This document shows, one piece after another, positions 52,227 to 64,000 of a stretch of 64,000 nt of DNA; position 1 is the first letter of the stretch; each line of letters opens with the position of its first letter. Position numbers and translations under genes: made by a program. The stretch is taken from contig NZ_QKRB01000006.1 of the NCBI RefSeq assembly GCF_003233845.1, positions 183,162 through 247,161 on the forward strand, in the 5' to 3' direction. Source of the stretch: Paenibacillus sambharensis. Lineage in GTDB: Bacteria; Bacillota; Bacilli; Paenibacillales; Paenibacillaceae. Under the pieces are notes generated by a model. That model was not told where the DNA came from, searched no databases, and saw only the letters and a list, made by a program, of their open reading frames with translations.

Positions 52227-54734
52227 ATGATACAAGTACAACGTGAAGATATAGAACTGCTGGCACCTGCGGGCGATTGGGACTGCATGCGGGCGGCCGC
52301 GGCGAATGGTGCCGACGCCGTATTTTTCGGTGTGGAGAAGTTTAATGCAAGGGCAAGAGCCAACAATTTCCGGATGGATGAGCTCCCCGAAATTATGGCC
52401 TTCCTGCACAGCTATGGCATGAAGGGTTTTCTGACCTTTAATATATTGGTATTTGAGAATGAGCTGGAAGACGCGAAGCAGCTTATTGAAGCCTGCATTG
52501 AGGCAGGGGTAGATGCGGTCATCGTGCAGGACTTGGGACTTGTGAAAATGATCCGTGAGATTTCACCGGATTTTCCGATTCACGGCTCAACCCAGATGAC
52601 GATTACCTCCCCTGAAGCGGTGGAGTTTACCAAGCCGTTCGACCTGGAGCGTGTGGTGCTCGGGCGTGAGAACAATCTCAAGCAGATCAAGACGATCGGC
52701 GAGCAGGCCAAGCTCCCGATGGAAGTATTCGTGCATGGCGCACTTTGCGTATCTTATTCAGGCCAGTGCCTGACATCGGAGATGTGGGGCGGCCGCTCCG
52801 CTAACCGCGGGGAATGTGCCCAGGCCTGCCGCCTGCCGTATGATCTTATGATTGACGGTGTGCAGAAGCCTATGGGTGATGTTGCCTATCTGCTGTCGCC
52901 GAAGGATCTGGCTGCTATTGAGCTGGTCCCAGAGCTGATCGAAGCGGGGGTAACGTCCTTCAAGATTGAGGGCAGGCTGAAGAGTCCCGAGTATGTAGCC
53001 AATGTGGTCAGCAAGTACCGCAAGGCGATTGACCGGTATTTTGCCGGTGACCGCTCAGCGCCTGCGAAGGAAGAAGTGCGGGAGCTGCAGCAGAGCTTCT
53101 CGCGCGGCTTCACGCCGGGCTTCCTGAAGGGGACGAACAACAAGCAGCTTGTGGAAGGCACCTTCCCCAAGAGCCGTGGCGTATACCTCGGGCGGGTGGA
53201 ACGTATTCTGAGGGATGCGGTCGTCTGCCGCCTGGATGCTCCGCTTAAGCGCGGAGACGGAATTGTGTTTGACGCGGGCGACCCGACCAAGAAGGAAGAA
53301 GGCGGGCGTGTCTACGACCTGCGGCGGCAGGGGGTCAAGGTAGAGGGAGAGGTACAGGAAAATACGGTCATCGAGATCGTCCCTGGCCGTAATGATGTGA
53401 ATCTGCAGAAGGTTCATGTCGGTGACCGGATCTGGAAAACAAGCGACCCGGCGCTGGACAAGCGTCTTCGTCAGACCTTCGAAACGGAGAAGCCTTACCG
53501 GGTATTCCCGCTTCATGTAAGAGCTGAGGGCAGGGCTGGCGAGCCTCTGCGGACCTTGTGGACAGATTTGCAGAAGGGAACAACCGTTGAAGTGTGCTCC
53601 GAGCTTCCGCTTGAGGAGGCGAAGAAGCGTCCGCTCGATGAGGAGATTCTGCGGGAGCAGCTCGGCCGGCTCGGAGGGACCCTGTTCCAGCTGGAGACTC
53701 TGGAGCTTGGGCTGGAAGGCGAATTGATCGTACCGATCCGCGAGCTCAACCGGATACGCCGCGAAGCGGCTGAGCAGCTGGCCGGTGAGCGTCCGAAGCC
53801 GCCGGTGTATGTCCATCATCACAAGATCGATGTGCTCGCTGATGCCGCCGGGCCTAAGCAGGTGTCGGGCCGTGTGCCGGAGCTGACGGCATTGTGCCGG
53901 ACACTGGAGCAGGTTGAGGCAGCTGTCAAAACGAATGTCAGCATGATCTATGCGGACTTTGAGTTTATCAAGCAGTTCCCGGCTGCGGTGGAGACCGCGA
54001 GACGAGCAGGCAAGCGCATTGCGCTGGCAACACCGCGAATCCATATGCCTGGCGAGAACGGCTACCATAACAATATTCTGAAGCTGAAGCCGGACGCCAT
54101 ACTGGTTCGGAATACCGGCGCACTGTATTTCTACATGCGTGCCAGGGCGGAGAACCCAGCGGCTGCATTTCCGGAGCTGATCGGGGATTTCTCGCTTAAC
54201 GCGGCGAACCACAAGACCGTTAACCTGTTCACAGAAGCGGGCTGCAGCCGGGTCACGCCATCGTATGACCTGAATGTGCAGCAGATGATGGACCTGCTGG
54301 AACACTCGGACACCTCCAAGCTGGAAGTGGTTATTCATCAGCATCTGCCGATGTTCCATACGGAGCACTGTGTCTACTGCACATTCCTTAGTGAAGGAAC
54401 GGATTACACGAACTGCGGCAGACCTTGTGAGGAACACAACGTGTCTCTGCAGGACAGAATCGGCATGTCGCATCCGGTGAGAGTGGATGAGGGCTGCCGG
54501 AATACCGTCTATAACGCCATCGAGCAGTCGGGAGCCGAATACCTGCGAACTTTCATGGACCTGGGCGTCCATTCCCTGCGGGTGGAGTTTCTGGAGGAGA
54601 CGGCTGAGAAGGTGGAAGAAGTCATCAGCCTCTATACAGATGCCATTGCAGGCCGGATCAGCGGCACGCAAGTTTGGCGGAGCCTCAAGGCGATCAACCA
54701 GCTGGGCGTAACCCGCGGACAGCTTGTAAAATAA
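52227..54734 (+). CDS. Long U32 family protein, RlhA-like (DUF3656)
   Basis: A U32 family protein of 835 residues. Members of this family hydroxylate RNA (RlhA on 23S rRNA, TrhP on tRNA), although they are often labelled peptidases. The start has IELLAPAGDWDCMRAAAANG. The U32 signature region reads MEVFVHGALCVSYSGQCLTS near residue 170-189, followed by GECAQACRLPYDL and TSFKIEGRLKSPEYVANVVS near 250. About 400-620 is the DUF3656-like part. The C-terminus adds another U32-like unit with Cys residues in HCVYCTFLSEGTDYTNCGRP near 720, possibly an iron-sulfur or zinc site. ATG 52227 is chosen; GGAGG at 52208 is rather far (14 bases), and an in-frame GTG at 52206 overlaps that site. Confidence 0.85.
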   Translation: MIQVQREDIELLAPAGDWDCMRAAAANGADAVFFGVEKFNARARANNFRMDELPEIMAFLHSYGMKGFLTFNILVFENELEDAKQLIEACIEAGVDAVIVQDLGLVKMIREISPDFPIHGSTQMTITSPEAVEFTKPFDLERVVLGRENNLKQIKTIGEQAKLPMEVFVHGALCVSYSGQCLTSEMWGGRSANRGECAQACRLPYDLMIDGVQKPMGDVAYLLSPKDLAAIELVPELIEAGVTSFKIEGRLKSPEYVANVVSKYRKAIDRYFAGDRSAPAKEEVRELQQSFSRGFTPGFLKGTNNKQLVEGTFPKSRGVYLGRVERILRDAVVCRLDAPLKRGDGIVFDAGDPTKKEEGGRVYDLRRQGVKVEGEVQENTVIEIVPGRNDVNLQKVHVGDRIWKTSDPALDKRLRQTFETEKPYRVFPLHVRAEGRAGEPLRTLWTDLQKGTTVEVCSELPLEEAKKRPLDEEILREQLGRLGGTLFQLETLELGLEGELIVPIRELNRIRREAAEQLAGERPKPPVYVHHHKIDVLADAAGPKQVSGRVPELTALCRTLEQVEAAVKTNVSMIYADFEFIKQFPAAVETARRAGKRIALATPRIHMPGENGYHNNILKLKPDAILVRNTGALYFYMRARAENPAAAFPELIGDFSLNAANHKTVNLFTEAGCSRVTPSYDLNVQQMMDLLEHSDTSKLEVVIHQHLPMFHTEHCVYCTFLSEGTDYTNCGRPCEEHNVSLQDRIGMSHPVRVDEGCRNTVYNAIEQSGAEYLRTFMDLGVHSLRVEFLEETAEKVEEVISLYTDAIAGRISGTQVWRSLKAINQLGVTRGQLVK

Positions 54735-54784
54735 GCGGCAGTCTCATCAGGGCTCACTACTATGGGACAGCAGTACATGACAAT

Positions 54785-54820
54785 GGCCGGTCGGGAACCT
54801 CTCCCTGACCGGCTGTTTTC
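54785..54820 (+). terminator. Terminator of the U32 gene
   Basis: GCCGGTC at 54786-54792 pairs with GACCGGC at 54807-54813, extended inside by GGG/CCC. TGTTTTCC follows. Confidence 0.8.
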
Positions 54821-55083
54821 CGTTCTTGGGAGTCTAACCTGCTTTTGGTGATTGTAGCGAGAACACTTCAAGCCAATGGATTATATCTCAAGAATGGCGT
54901 GACAGGTTATCCCTTTGGCTATTTTTTGTTCAAACAGGGGTTAACAGAGCTTGGAGGAACTTTTTTTAGTCGAAAATGTAACTTTTTATAGGGAAAACCA
55001 GTCAACATCAATAATAATGATTTCATTTTTTATAATCCTTTAGTACTATTAACCTATAAATATAGAACAATGTGGTGATTGCG
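54821..55083. other. AT-rich intergenic region before the BTAD regulator
   Basis: This stretch is markedly AT-rich. It contains TATAAT at 55031-55036 with only a weak -35 box (TCAATA at 55008-55013, 17-base spacer). It probably carries the promoter of the BTAD regulator gene. No gene or RNA structure was recognised. Confidence 0.4.
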
Positions 55084-56850
55084 ATGCGTCTATCATTTCA
55101 ACCTGAAATTCCGGATCACGTGAAGGAGCTTGTACTGGCGCTTGAGCAATCCGTGCTTGACGGGCGAGTTCCGGAGTCTGATGTGCTGGAGCAGTTGCCA
55201 GAGGAAGCTTTTCTTGGTTCACCGTTGCTGCTGCGTGCCGGGTCGACCCGTCTCATTATGGAAGGCCAGCTGCAGGAGGCCCGCGAATGGGTCCAGGCAG
55301 CAATTAGAGGCTATGCGGTCCAGGCGGACCACGTTGAAATGCTGTCAATGATCGGTTTGTTAACGTTATTATATGTGCGGATCGGTGATTTCACCGAAAC
55401 CGAAACGCTGCTGCAGTTTCTTGAGGATGAGGGGCTCCGGTCGCCGGAATCCTGCGGCGGCTTTGTATGGTGGGCACTTGCCCGCGGGAAGAGCTGGAAC
55501 CGGATGTCCCCGGTTATTCAATCTCTCTCCTCCGAAGCTTATTTTGGCCGTGCTGCCGACAGCTTTGCCGAGGCGGGGGATGCCGCTTCGTTCGGCCATC
55601 TTCTTCTGGACTGCTGGCTATATGACGGCAGCTGCATGCAGACGCCTGAATGGCAGAAGCGGCTTAACCATCTGCGTCAATGGGGAGCGCTCCGCCGGGA
55701 ATGCGATACGGTTCTGAGAGCGATCAATGGAGAGACACTGCCGCAGGAGGCTTTGATGCTGCTGCCAAGCCGGTATGCTTATATGGCTGGTGTGCTCCAG
55801 TCAACGCAGCAGTGGAATTCCACAGGACCGGTCAAGCCGCCGGCCAGTGATCTTAAGTATGATGTCGAGATTCAGCTCTTCGCTTCCCGGGCCAACGTCA
55901 TGCGCAAGCTTACAATCGGGGAACGGACGGACGCGGCGATGTCGCTGCGGCAGATGGAGCTGATGGCGGAGGAAATGTCCACCCCGCGTATTGCTAGATG
56001 GATGGAGGAGCTGCGGGGCAAGCTGAGCAGTCCTTCGGGTTATGTTCCGCTTATGCCGAACCTTTCCTTTGAAGAAGAGCCGCTGCCTCACAACCCGCAG
56101 GATGGAGCCGACCGCCTTCGCATTCAACTGATGGGAGGCACCCGCCTGCTGGGCTTGGACGGGACCGTTCTTACGCCGAAGTGGAAGCGCAAGCGGTCCA
56201 AAGAGCTGCTGGTATACCTGCTGCTGCAGCCGGATTACAGGGCGATTCGTGAGCAGGTCATTGACGAGCTGTTCGGAGAAGGCGATCCGACCAAGCTGGC
56301 TAACCATCTGTATGTATCCCTGCATGAGCTGCGGAGCGCACTTGCTGCACTTGGCTTTGAGGATGCGGTAGAGGCGCGCGGCGGCATTATCGGCTTCCGT
56401 GAATCGGTGATTGAAGTGGTGGACGTCGGCCATTATATGACGCTTTCCAAGGTGGGAGATGACCTCTGGACAGATGACCGGGATGAGGCTTCCCGCCTGT
56501 ATCAGGATGCTGTGAGGCTGTATGGACTGCTGGGAGCGGACATGCCGCAGCTGGACTGGCTCATGCGATGGCGTGAGCAGCTGCTTGAACGGCAGACGCA
56601 GATGCTCAGGCGGTTAGGTGAATATTATGCGGCCTCATCGGATGACAGCCATACGGAAAAATGGCTCTCCGCCTGGATTGAGCTTCGTTCCGATCAGGAG
56701 GAGGCTTACCAGGAGATGATCCGCTACTGGATCAGACGGGGGCGTCACGCTGAAGCGCTCAGCTGGTATAGGCGCCTCGAGAAGAAGTGCAGGGAGGAGC
56801 TCGGAACGGAGCCTCTTGCTGAGACAAAACGCTTATTGGGAGAAGTATGA
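55084..56850 (+). CDS. Transcriptional regulator with winged helix and BTAD domain (AfsR/SARP-like)
   Basis: A 588-residue protein. Residues 1-330 are helical and TPR-like (LIMEGQLQEAREWVQAAIRG, LYVRIGDFTETETLLQFLED) and may sense a ligand or protein partner. About 345-440 is a winged-helix DNA-binding domain of the OmpR/SARP type with RIQLMGGTRLLGLDGTVLTP, KWKRKRSKELLVYLLLQPDY and LANHLYVSLHELRSALAALG. About 445-588 is a bacterial transcriptional activation domain with the typical ending EALSWYRRLEKKCREELGTE. No NB-ARC ATPase or receiver domain is seen. Targets are unknown. The STAS gene follows after 21 bases, so the two are probably one operon. Confidence 0.85.
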   Translation: MRLSFQPEIPDHVKELVLALEQSVLDGRVPESDVLEQLPEEAFLGSPLLLRAGSTRLIMEGQLQEAREWVQAAIRGYAVQADHVEMLSMIGLLTLLYVRIGDFTETETLLQFLEDEGLRSPESCGGFVWWALARGKSWNRMSPVIQSLSSEAYFGRAADSFAEAGDAASFGHLLLDCWLYDGSCMQTPEWQKRLNHLRQWGALRRECDTVLRAINGETLPQEALMLLPSRYAYMAGVLQSTQQWNSTGPVKPPASDLKYDVEIQLFASRANVMRKLTIGERTDAAMSLRQMELMAEEMSTPRIARWMEELRGKLSSPSGYVPLMPNLSFEEEPLPHNPQDGADRLRIQLMGGTRLLGLDGTVLTPKWKRKRSKELLVYLLLQPDYRAIREQVIDELFGEGDPTKLANHLYVSLHELRSALAALGFEDAVEARGGIIGFRESVIEVVDVGHYMTLSKVGDDLWTDDRDEASRLYQDAVRLYGLLGADMPQLDWLMRWREQLLERQTQMLRRLGEYYAASSDDSHTEKWLSAWIELRSDQEEAYQEMIRYWIRRGRHAEALSWYRRLEKKCREELGTEPLAETKRLLGEV

Positions 56851-56871
56851 CGGAATCGGGGGAACGACAAA

Positions 56872-57267
56872 ATGATGGAAACGGCTTCTACCCCGCCGAA
56901 TGTTCAGGAGCTGAAGGTGACGACTGTGCGGCACGAACAAGCTCTGTCGGTTACACTTGAAGGCGATCTGGTCCATTCTTCTTTGGGTAGGTTAAAAGAT
57001 GAGCTGGATGTTGAGAATGACCTTCAGGGCTGCAAGTATCTTATCTTGAATTTACATACGGTGAACTATCTGGACAGCGCTGGCATGGCTGTGCTTATCC
57101 GGATTGCCCGTCAGGGACGCAAGAACGGATACCGTATGTTTGTCTGCGGCGTATCCATCCATTATCAGAAGCTGTTCCGGCTGGTCGGATTGACGGAGCA
57201 TGTTATGATTTATCCGGATGAATATGCCGTTATGCAGCGTTTGGCGGTACTTGAGGGCGAACAATAG
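56872..57267 (+). CDS. STAS domain protein (anti-sigma factor antagonist-like)
   Basis: A 131-residue single STAS domain of the SpoIIAA/RsbV type. LILNLHTVNYLDSAGMAVLI near residues 57-76 carries the Ser that partner kinases phosphorylate in this family (DSAG). The strands EQALSVTLEGDLVHSS and GYRMFVCGVSIHYQKLFRLV also fit. No anti-sigma kinase or sigma factor gene is adjacent, so the partner lies elsewhere. It appears co-transcribed with the BTAD regulator, and a strong hairpin terminator follows. Confidence 0.88.
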   Translation: MMETASTPPNVQELKVTTVRHEQALSVTLEGDLVHSSLGRLKDELDVENDLQGCKYLILNLHTVNYLDSAGMAVLIRIARQGRKNGYRMFVCGVSIHYQKLFRLVGLTEHVMIYPDEYAVMQRLAVLEGEQ

Positions 57268-57313
57268 CTTATCGGCGAGCCGGTAGGCTGACATAAACAG
57301 CATAAGCTGCTGC

Positions 57314-57360
57314 AAGGGCAGCCTGCTGCCGAATAATTTCGGCTGGCGGGCTGCCCTTTC
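57314..57360. terminator. Terminator between the STAS gene and the 121-residue protein gene
   Basis: AAGGGCAGCC at 57314-57323 pairs with GGCTGCCCTT at 57349-57358. An inner CCGAA/TTCGG stem extends it. It may serve both converging genes. Confidence 0.8.
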
Positions 57361-57389
57361 GTTGGAGTCTATTTCCGTCTTGGCCGCAG

Positions 57390-57755
57390 CTATGCTTGGC
57401 CGCCGTTCTTGCTTGTTTCATACCCCGGATAATCGTAGTCGGTGTCCTGAAGCTTCTCGATGAGACGGTTATCCCGGATAAACTGCTTGGTGGACTCCGT
57501 ACCGAGCTTGTAAATCATGGCATAGAGATCCCGGATGTCATCGCTGAAGTCGGTAGCGGTCTGCTCCTTGTCATTCGATTTGTACGGGATCGGGGCTTTG
57601 AAATGGCTGATCCGGTCATCGGCTTCTTCACGGACGATCAGCCTCTGAAGCTGCTCAAGCTCCTCAGGCGTCGCTTCTATCTCCATGTAATCCGCTTCGG
57701 GCCGATGCTTCTCAATCGTTCCTGACGTTATCGATACGTAGTAGTGCTCCTTCAT
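57390..57755 (-). CDS. Conserved-looking hypothetical protein of 121 residues
   Basis: Not recognised. The protein is soluble and acidic, with an N-terminal beta segment MKEHYYVSITSGTIEKHRPE, then helices (ATPEELEQLQRLIVREEADD and DDIRDLYAMIYKLGTESTKQ) and a tail rich in Tyr and Asp. No Cys, signal peptide or membrane segment is present. A strong AAGGAGGGG site eight or nine bases upstream on the minus strand supports expression, and third-position GC bias fits a real gene. It is convergent with the STAS gene and divergent from pcrB. Confidence 0.7.
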   Translation of the reverse strand: MKEHYYVSITSGTIEKHRPEADYMEIEATPEELEQLQRLIVREEADDRISHFKAPIPYKSNDKEQTATDFSDDIRDLYAMIYKLGTESTKQFIRDNRLIEKLQDTDYDYPGYETSKNGGQA

Positions 57756-57954
57756 TACAATCCCCTCCTTGAACAGCGGCGTCCGCTACTGCGGGAACCA
57801 TCATGCCGCTTGTCATACCCATTAATACCAACCGTTCTGCAGGATTGAAACAGGTATTCCGCTTGCAGGAGTAATCCCTGCTTCAGTCAGGCGAAACAAC
57901 AAGGGAGCTGTTTACAGCCGTTTGCTTCCGCCTGCATCCGTCTATGCTGCAAAA

Positions 57955-57983
57955 TTGACACCATGACACCAGTCGAATAGACT
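57955..57983 (+). promoter_or_regulatory. Sigma-A promoter of pcrB
   Basis: TTGACA at 57955-57960, 17 bases, TAGACT at 57978-57983. It shares both boxes and the following GAA with the pcrA promoter. Confidence 0.8.
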
Positions 57984-58019
57984 GAAGGGGATGTGACACG
58001 GAACGGAGGAAACCGCAGC

Positions 58020-58742
58020 ATGGATAACCGGCAGCAGGACAAACCATTCGCCGCCTGGCGGCATGTGTTCAAACTGGACCCCGAGCGGCTGCTTGACGAT
58101 GATTCGCTGGATGCAATCTGCATGTCGGGGAGCGATGCCATACTGGTGGGCGGGACAACAGGCGTTACCTATGATAATACCGTGGATCTGATGGCACGGA
58201 TCAGGCGTTACGAAGTGCCGTGCGCACTTGAGGTATCGACCGTGGAAGCGGCTGTGCCGGGGTTCGATTACTATTTCATCCCGCTGGTTCTAAACACGGG
58301 GGCGGCCGAGTGGGTGACGGGCAGGCAGGCGGAGGCTATTGCGCAGTATGATGCTTTTATCCCTTGGGAGATGACGGCTGCCGAAGGCTACGTTGTTCTC
58401 AATCCGAATGCTGCGGTTGCCCGGCTGACGGAAGCCAGGACTTCCCTGGATGCGACAGAGGCAGCGGCTTACGCCAAGCTGGCGGACCGGCTGATGCGGC
58501 TGCCTGTCGTGTATGCGGAATACAGCGGCCGCTTTGGCGACATGGAGCTGGTGCGGGGGATGCGGCTGGCCATGACGGAAGGCAGGCTGTTCTACGGCGG
58601 AGGCATTGACGGACCGGAGAAGGCGGTGCTGGCGGCCCGGGCGGCGGATACGGTTGTAGTGGGCAATATCATATACAGCGATCTTGGAGCTGCTCTGGCT
58701 ACTGTACAGGCAGTGAAGGAAGCGGGCCCCGGCATTATCTAA
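58020..58742 (+). CDS. pcrB: Heptaprenylglyceryl phosphate synthase PcrB
   Basis: PcrB joins heptaprenyl diphosphate to glycerol-1-phosphate, making an archaeal-type ether lipid precursor found in Bacillales. The 240-residue TIM barrel has WRHVFKLDPERLLDDDSLDA, SGSDAILVGGTTGVTYDNTV near residues 37-56, PVVYAEYSGRFGDMELVRGM near 162-181 and FYGGGIDGPEKA near 190, the phosphate-binding loops. ATG 58020 has GGAGG at 58005-58009; an in-frame GTG at 57993 precedes that site and is less likely. The neighbour is pcrA, as in Bacillus subtilis. Confidence 0.93.
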   Translation: MDNRQQDKPFAAWRHVFKLDPERLLDDDSLDAICMSGSDAILVGGTTGVTYDNTVDLMARIRRYEVPCALEVSTVEAAVPGFDYYFIPLVLNTGAAEWVTGRQAEAIAQYDAFIPWEMTAAEGYVVLNPNAAVARLTEARTSLDATEAAAYAKLADRLMRLPVVYAEYSGRFGDMELVRGMRLAMTEGRLFYGGGIDGPEKAVLAARAADTVVVGNIIYSDLGAALATVQAVKEAGPGII

Positions 58743-58768
58743 ATACCCGACCCTATATATTTCCAAAG

Positions 58769-58810
58769 GCTTCTCAGCTGCCGGCTGGTCTGGCGGGAGA
58801 AGCTTTTTTT
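58769..58810 (+). terminator. Terminator of pcrB
   Basis: GCTTCTC at 58769-58775 pairs with GAGAAGC at 58797-58803, with an inner GCC/GGC stem. Seven T follow. Confidence 0.9.
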
Positions 58811-58862
58811 GCAGCCGGGGCAAAAGCATATATTTACATGCTCTCTTTTCATTAAACTTAAA

Positions 58863-58891
58863 TTGACACACACGGGTGGGTGGACTAGACT
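58863..58891 (+). promoter_or_regulatory. Sigma-A promoter of pcrA-ligA
   Basis: TTGACA at 58863-58868, 17 bases, TAGACT at 58886-58891, followed by GAAA. It lies 40 bases before the pcrA ATG. Confidence 0.85.
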
Positions 58892-58930
58892 GAAAGCAGG
58901 CGAACAAGAACGCGAACAAAGGAGATTATT

Positions 58931-63417
<4,487 letters not shown>

Positions 63418-63437
63418 TCCATAAGCTTAAGTATTTG

Positions 63438-63477
63438 ATGGCGCTGGTCTGTTTGGAAGGCTGGCGCCATTTCTTAT
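63438..63477 (+). terminator. Terminator of pcrA-ligA
   Basis: ATGGCGC at 63438-63444 pairs with GCGCCAT at 63464-63470. TTCTTAT follows. Confidence 0.8.
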
Positions 63478-63538
63478 CAAGAAAAGCAATCCTTCTTCTC
63501 TTTAGCTGCTGCATGGCTAGACTGCCATAATTGTTGCA

Positions 63539-63566
63539 TTGATCAGGGACGTGCTGCATGTTAAAT
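63539..63566 (+). promoter_or_regulatory. Candidate upstream rRNA promoter P1
   Basis: TTGATC at 63539-63544, 16 bases, TTAAAT at 63561-63566. It is weaker than the downstream promoter, but tandem promoters are usual before rRNA operons. Confidence 0.4.
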
Positions 63567-63717
63567 TAGTAACTGTCGCTGCTGCCGGTAAACGCTCTAG
63601 TTAAGAGAAGAGGCCGGAGAGCATGGCAGGCAACTGCGATAAGTGTTGAAACAGCCCGATGTCATCCTCATTAAGAGGATGTGTTCCTGACAGTTTTAGT
63701 TGGAATATATCGGATGG

Positions 63718-63746
63718 TTGACAGTAATGACGAAAGCTGATAATAT
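63718..63746 (+). promoter_or_regulatory. Main rRNA operon promoter
   Basis: TTGACA at 63718-63723, 17 bases, TAATAT at 63741-63746. It lies 130 bases before 16S rRNA. Confidence 0.85.
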
Positions 63747-63781
63747 CTTATCTTGTGACCACGGTAAGTTGGTTGCTTACA

Positions 63782-63876
63782 AGTTCTTTGAAAACTGAAC
63801 AAATGGATCACGTCAATCCAAGATTGATATAGTAATGAGCAAGTCAAACACCTGATGCAGCCTAAGGGAAGCATCT
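63782..63876 (+). promoter_or_regulatory. 16S rRNA leader with boxA-like element
   Basis: GTTCTTTGAAAACTGAAC at 63784-63801 is the antitermination/processing element typical of Bacillales rRNA leaders. GATGC at 63855-63859 and GCATC at 63872-63876 form a short stem directly before the mature 16S end, a likely processing feature. Confidence 0.65.
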
Positions 63877-64000
63877 TTAATGGAGAGTTTGATCCTGGCT
63901 CAGGACGAACGCTGGCGGCGTGCCTAATACATGCAAGTCGAGCGGATCTTTGAAGGTGCTTGCACCTTTAAAGATTAGCGGCGGACGGGTGAGTAACACG
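63877..64000 (+). rRNA. rrs: 16S ribosomal RNA, 5' part (cut by the window end)
   Basis: The conserved 5' end GGAGAGTTTGATCCTGGCTC at 63883 is followed by GGACGAACGCTGGCGGCGTG, the V1 region and GGCGGACGGGTGAGTAACAC. The sequence pattern is that of Bacillota, with a Paenibacillus-like V1 hairpin (GGATCTTTGAAGGTGCTTGC). Only about 124 bases lie in the window. The mature 5' end is placed by analogy and may be off by a few bases. Confidence 0.97.

Overview
The window is a chromosomal segment of a Bacillota bacterium, most likely Paenibacillus or a close relative. The evidence is the gene order (comFA-comFC-flagellar operon-hag-fliDST, then csp-hpf-secA-prfB, ftsEX, minJ, uvrBA, pcrB-pcrA-ligA and a 16S rRNA gene), strong AGGAGG-type ribosome binding sites, sigma-D promoters, a FliW/CsrA pair, heptaprenylglyceryl phosphate synthase PcrB, and a 16S 5' end of the Bacillales type. 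No phage, insertion sequence, CRISPR array or tRNA gene was seen.

Layout. 1-2.5 kb: late competence genes comFA (cut by the window edge) and comFC. 2.6-11.6 kb: late flagellar genes yvyF, flgM, flgN, flgK, flgL, yviE, fliW, csrA, hag, flaG, fliD, fliS and a fliT-like gene. 11.7-22.8 kb: a visibly AT-richer glycosylation island with two large glycosyltransferases in divergent orientation, then rfbF, rfbG, a sugar C-methyltransferase, an RmlC-like epimerase, an NAD-dependent sugar reductase/epimerase and a CmcI-type methyltransferase. 22.9-29.2 kb: housekeeping genes csp, hpf, secA, prfB (with its programmed frameshift) and a YitT-family membrane protein. 29.3-37.6 kb: a complete ornithine/arginine cluster argC-J-B-D-F-G-H. 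37.6-45.2 kb: a VanW-family protein on the minus strand, then envelope and division genes ftsE, ftsX, an EnvC/CwlO-like hydrolase, a CtpB-like protease and a MinJ-like PDZ membrane protein. 45.5-50.4 kb: uvrB-uvrA. 50.7-57.8 kb: a small membrane protein, a sugar isomerase-like TIM barrel (minus), a long U32/RlhA-like protein, a BTAD-type regulator with a STAS protein, and an unknown 121-residue protein (minus). 58.0-63.4 kb: pcrB, pcrA, ligA. From 63.5 kb: the promoter and leader of an rRNA operon and the first bases of 16S rRNA.

How the genes work together. The most notable theme is flagellin production and decoration. Five plus-strand promoters and one minus-strand promoter share the same sigma-D pattern, TAAA-like box, 16-nt spacer and NNCGATAN box. 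They lie before flgM, hag, flaG-fliD, both glycosyltransferase genes and the sugar-nucleotide operon. This suggests that flagellin, its chaperones, its CsrA/FliW feedback loop and a flagellin glycosylation pathway form one motility regulon. The predicted glycan precursor is a C-methylated 6-deoxyhexose made on CDP rather than dTDP. Within this operon the RmlC-like gene has no ATG, GTG or TTG at its conserved N-terminus, and an AUU start is the best reading. At flgM, a terminator hairpin overlaps the sigma-D -10 box so that only upstream transcripts would be terminated.
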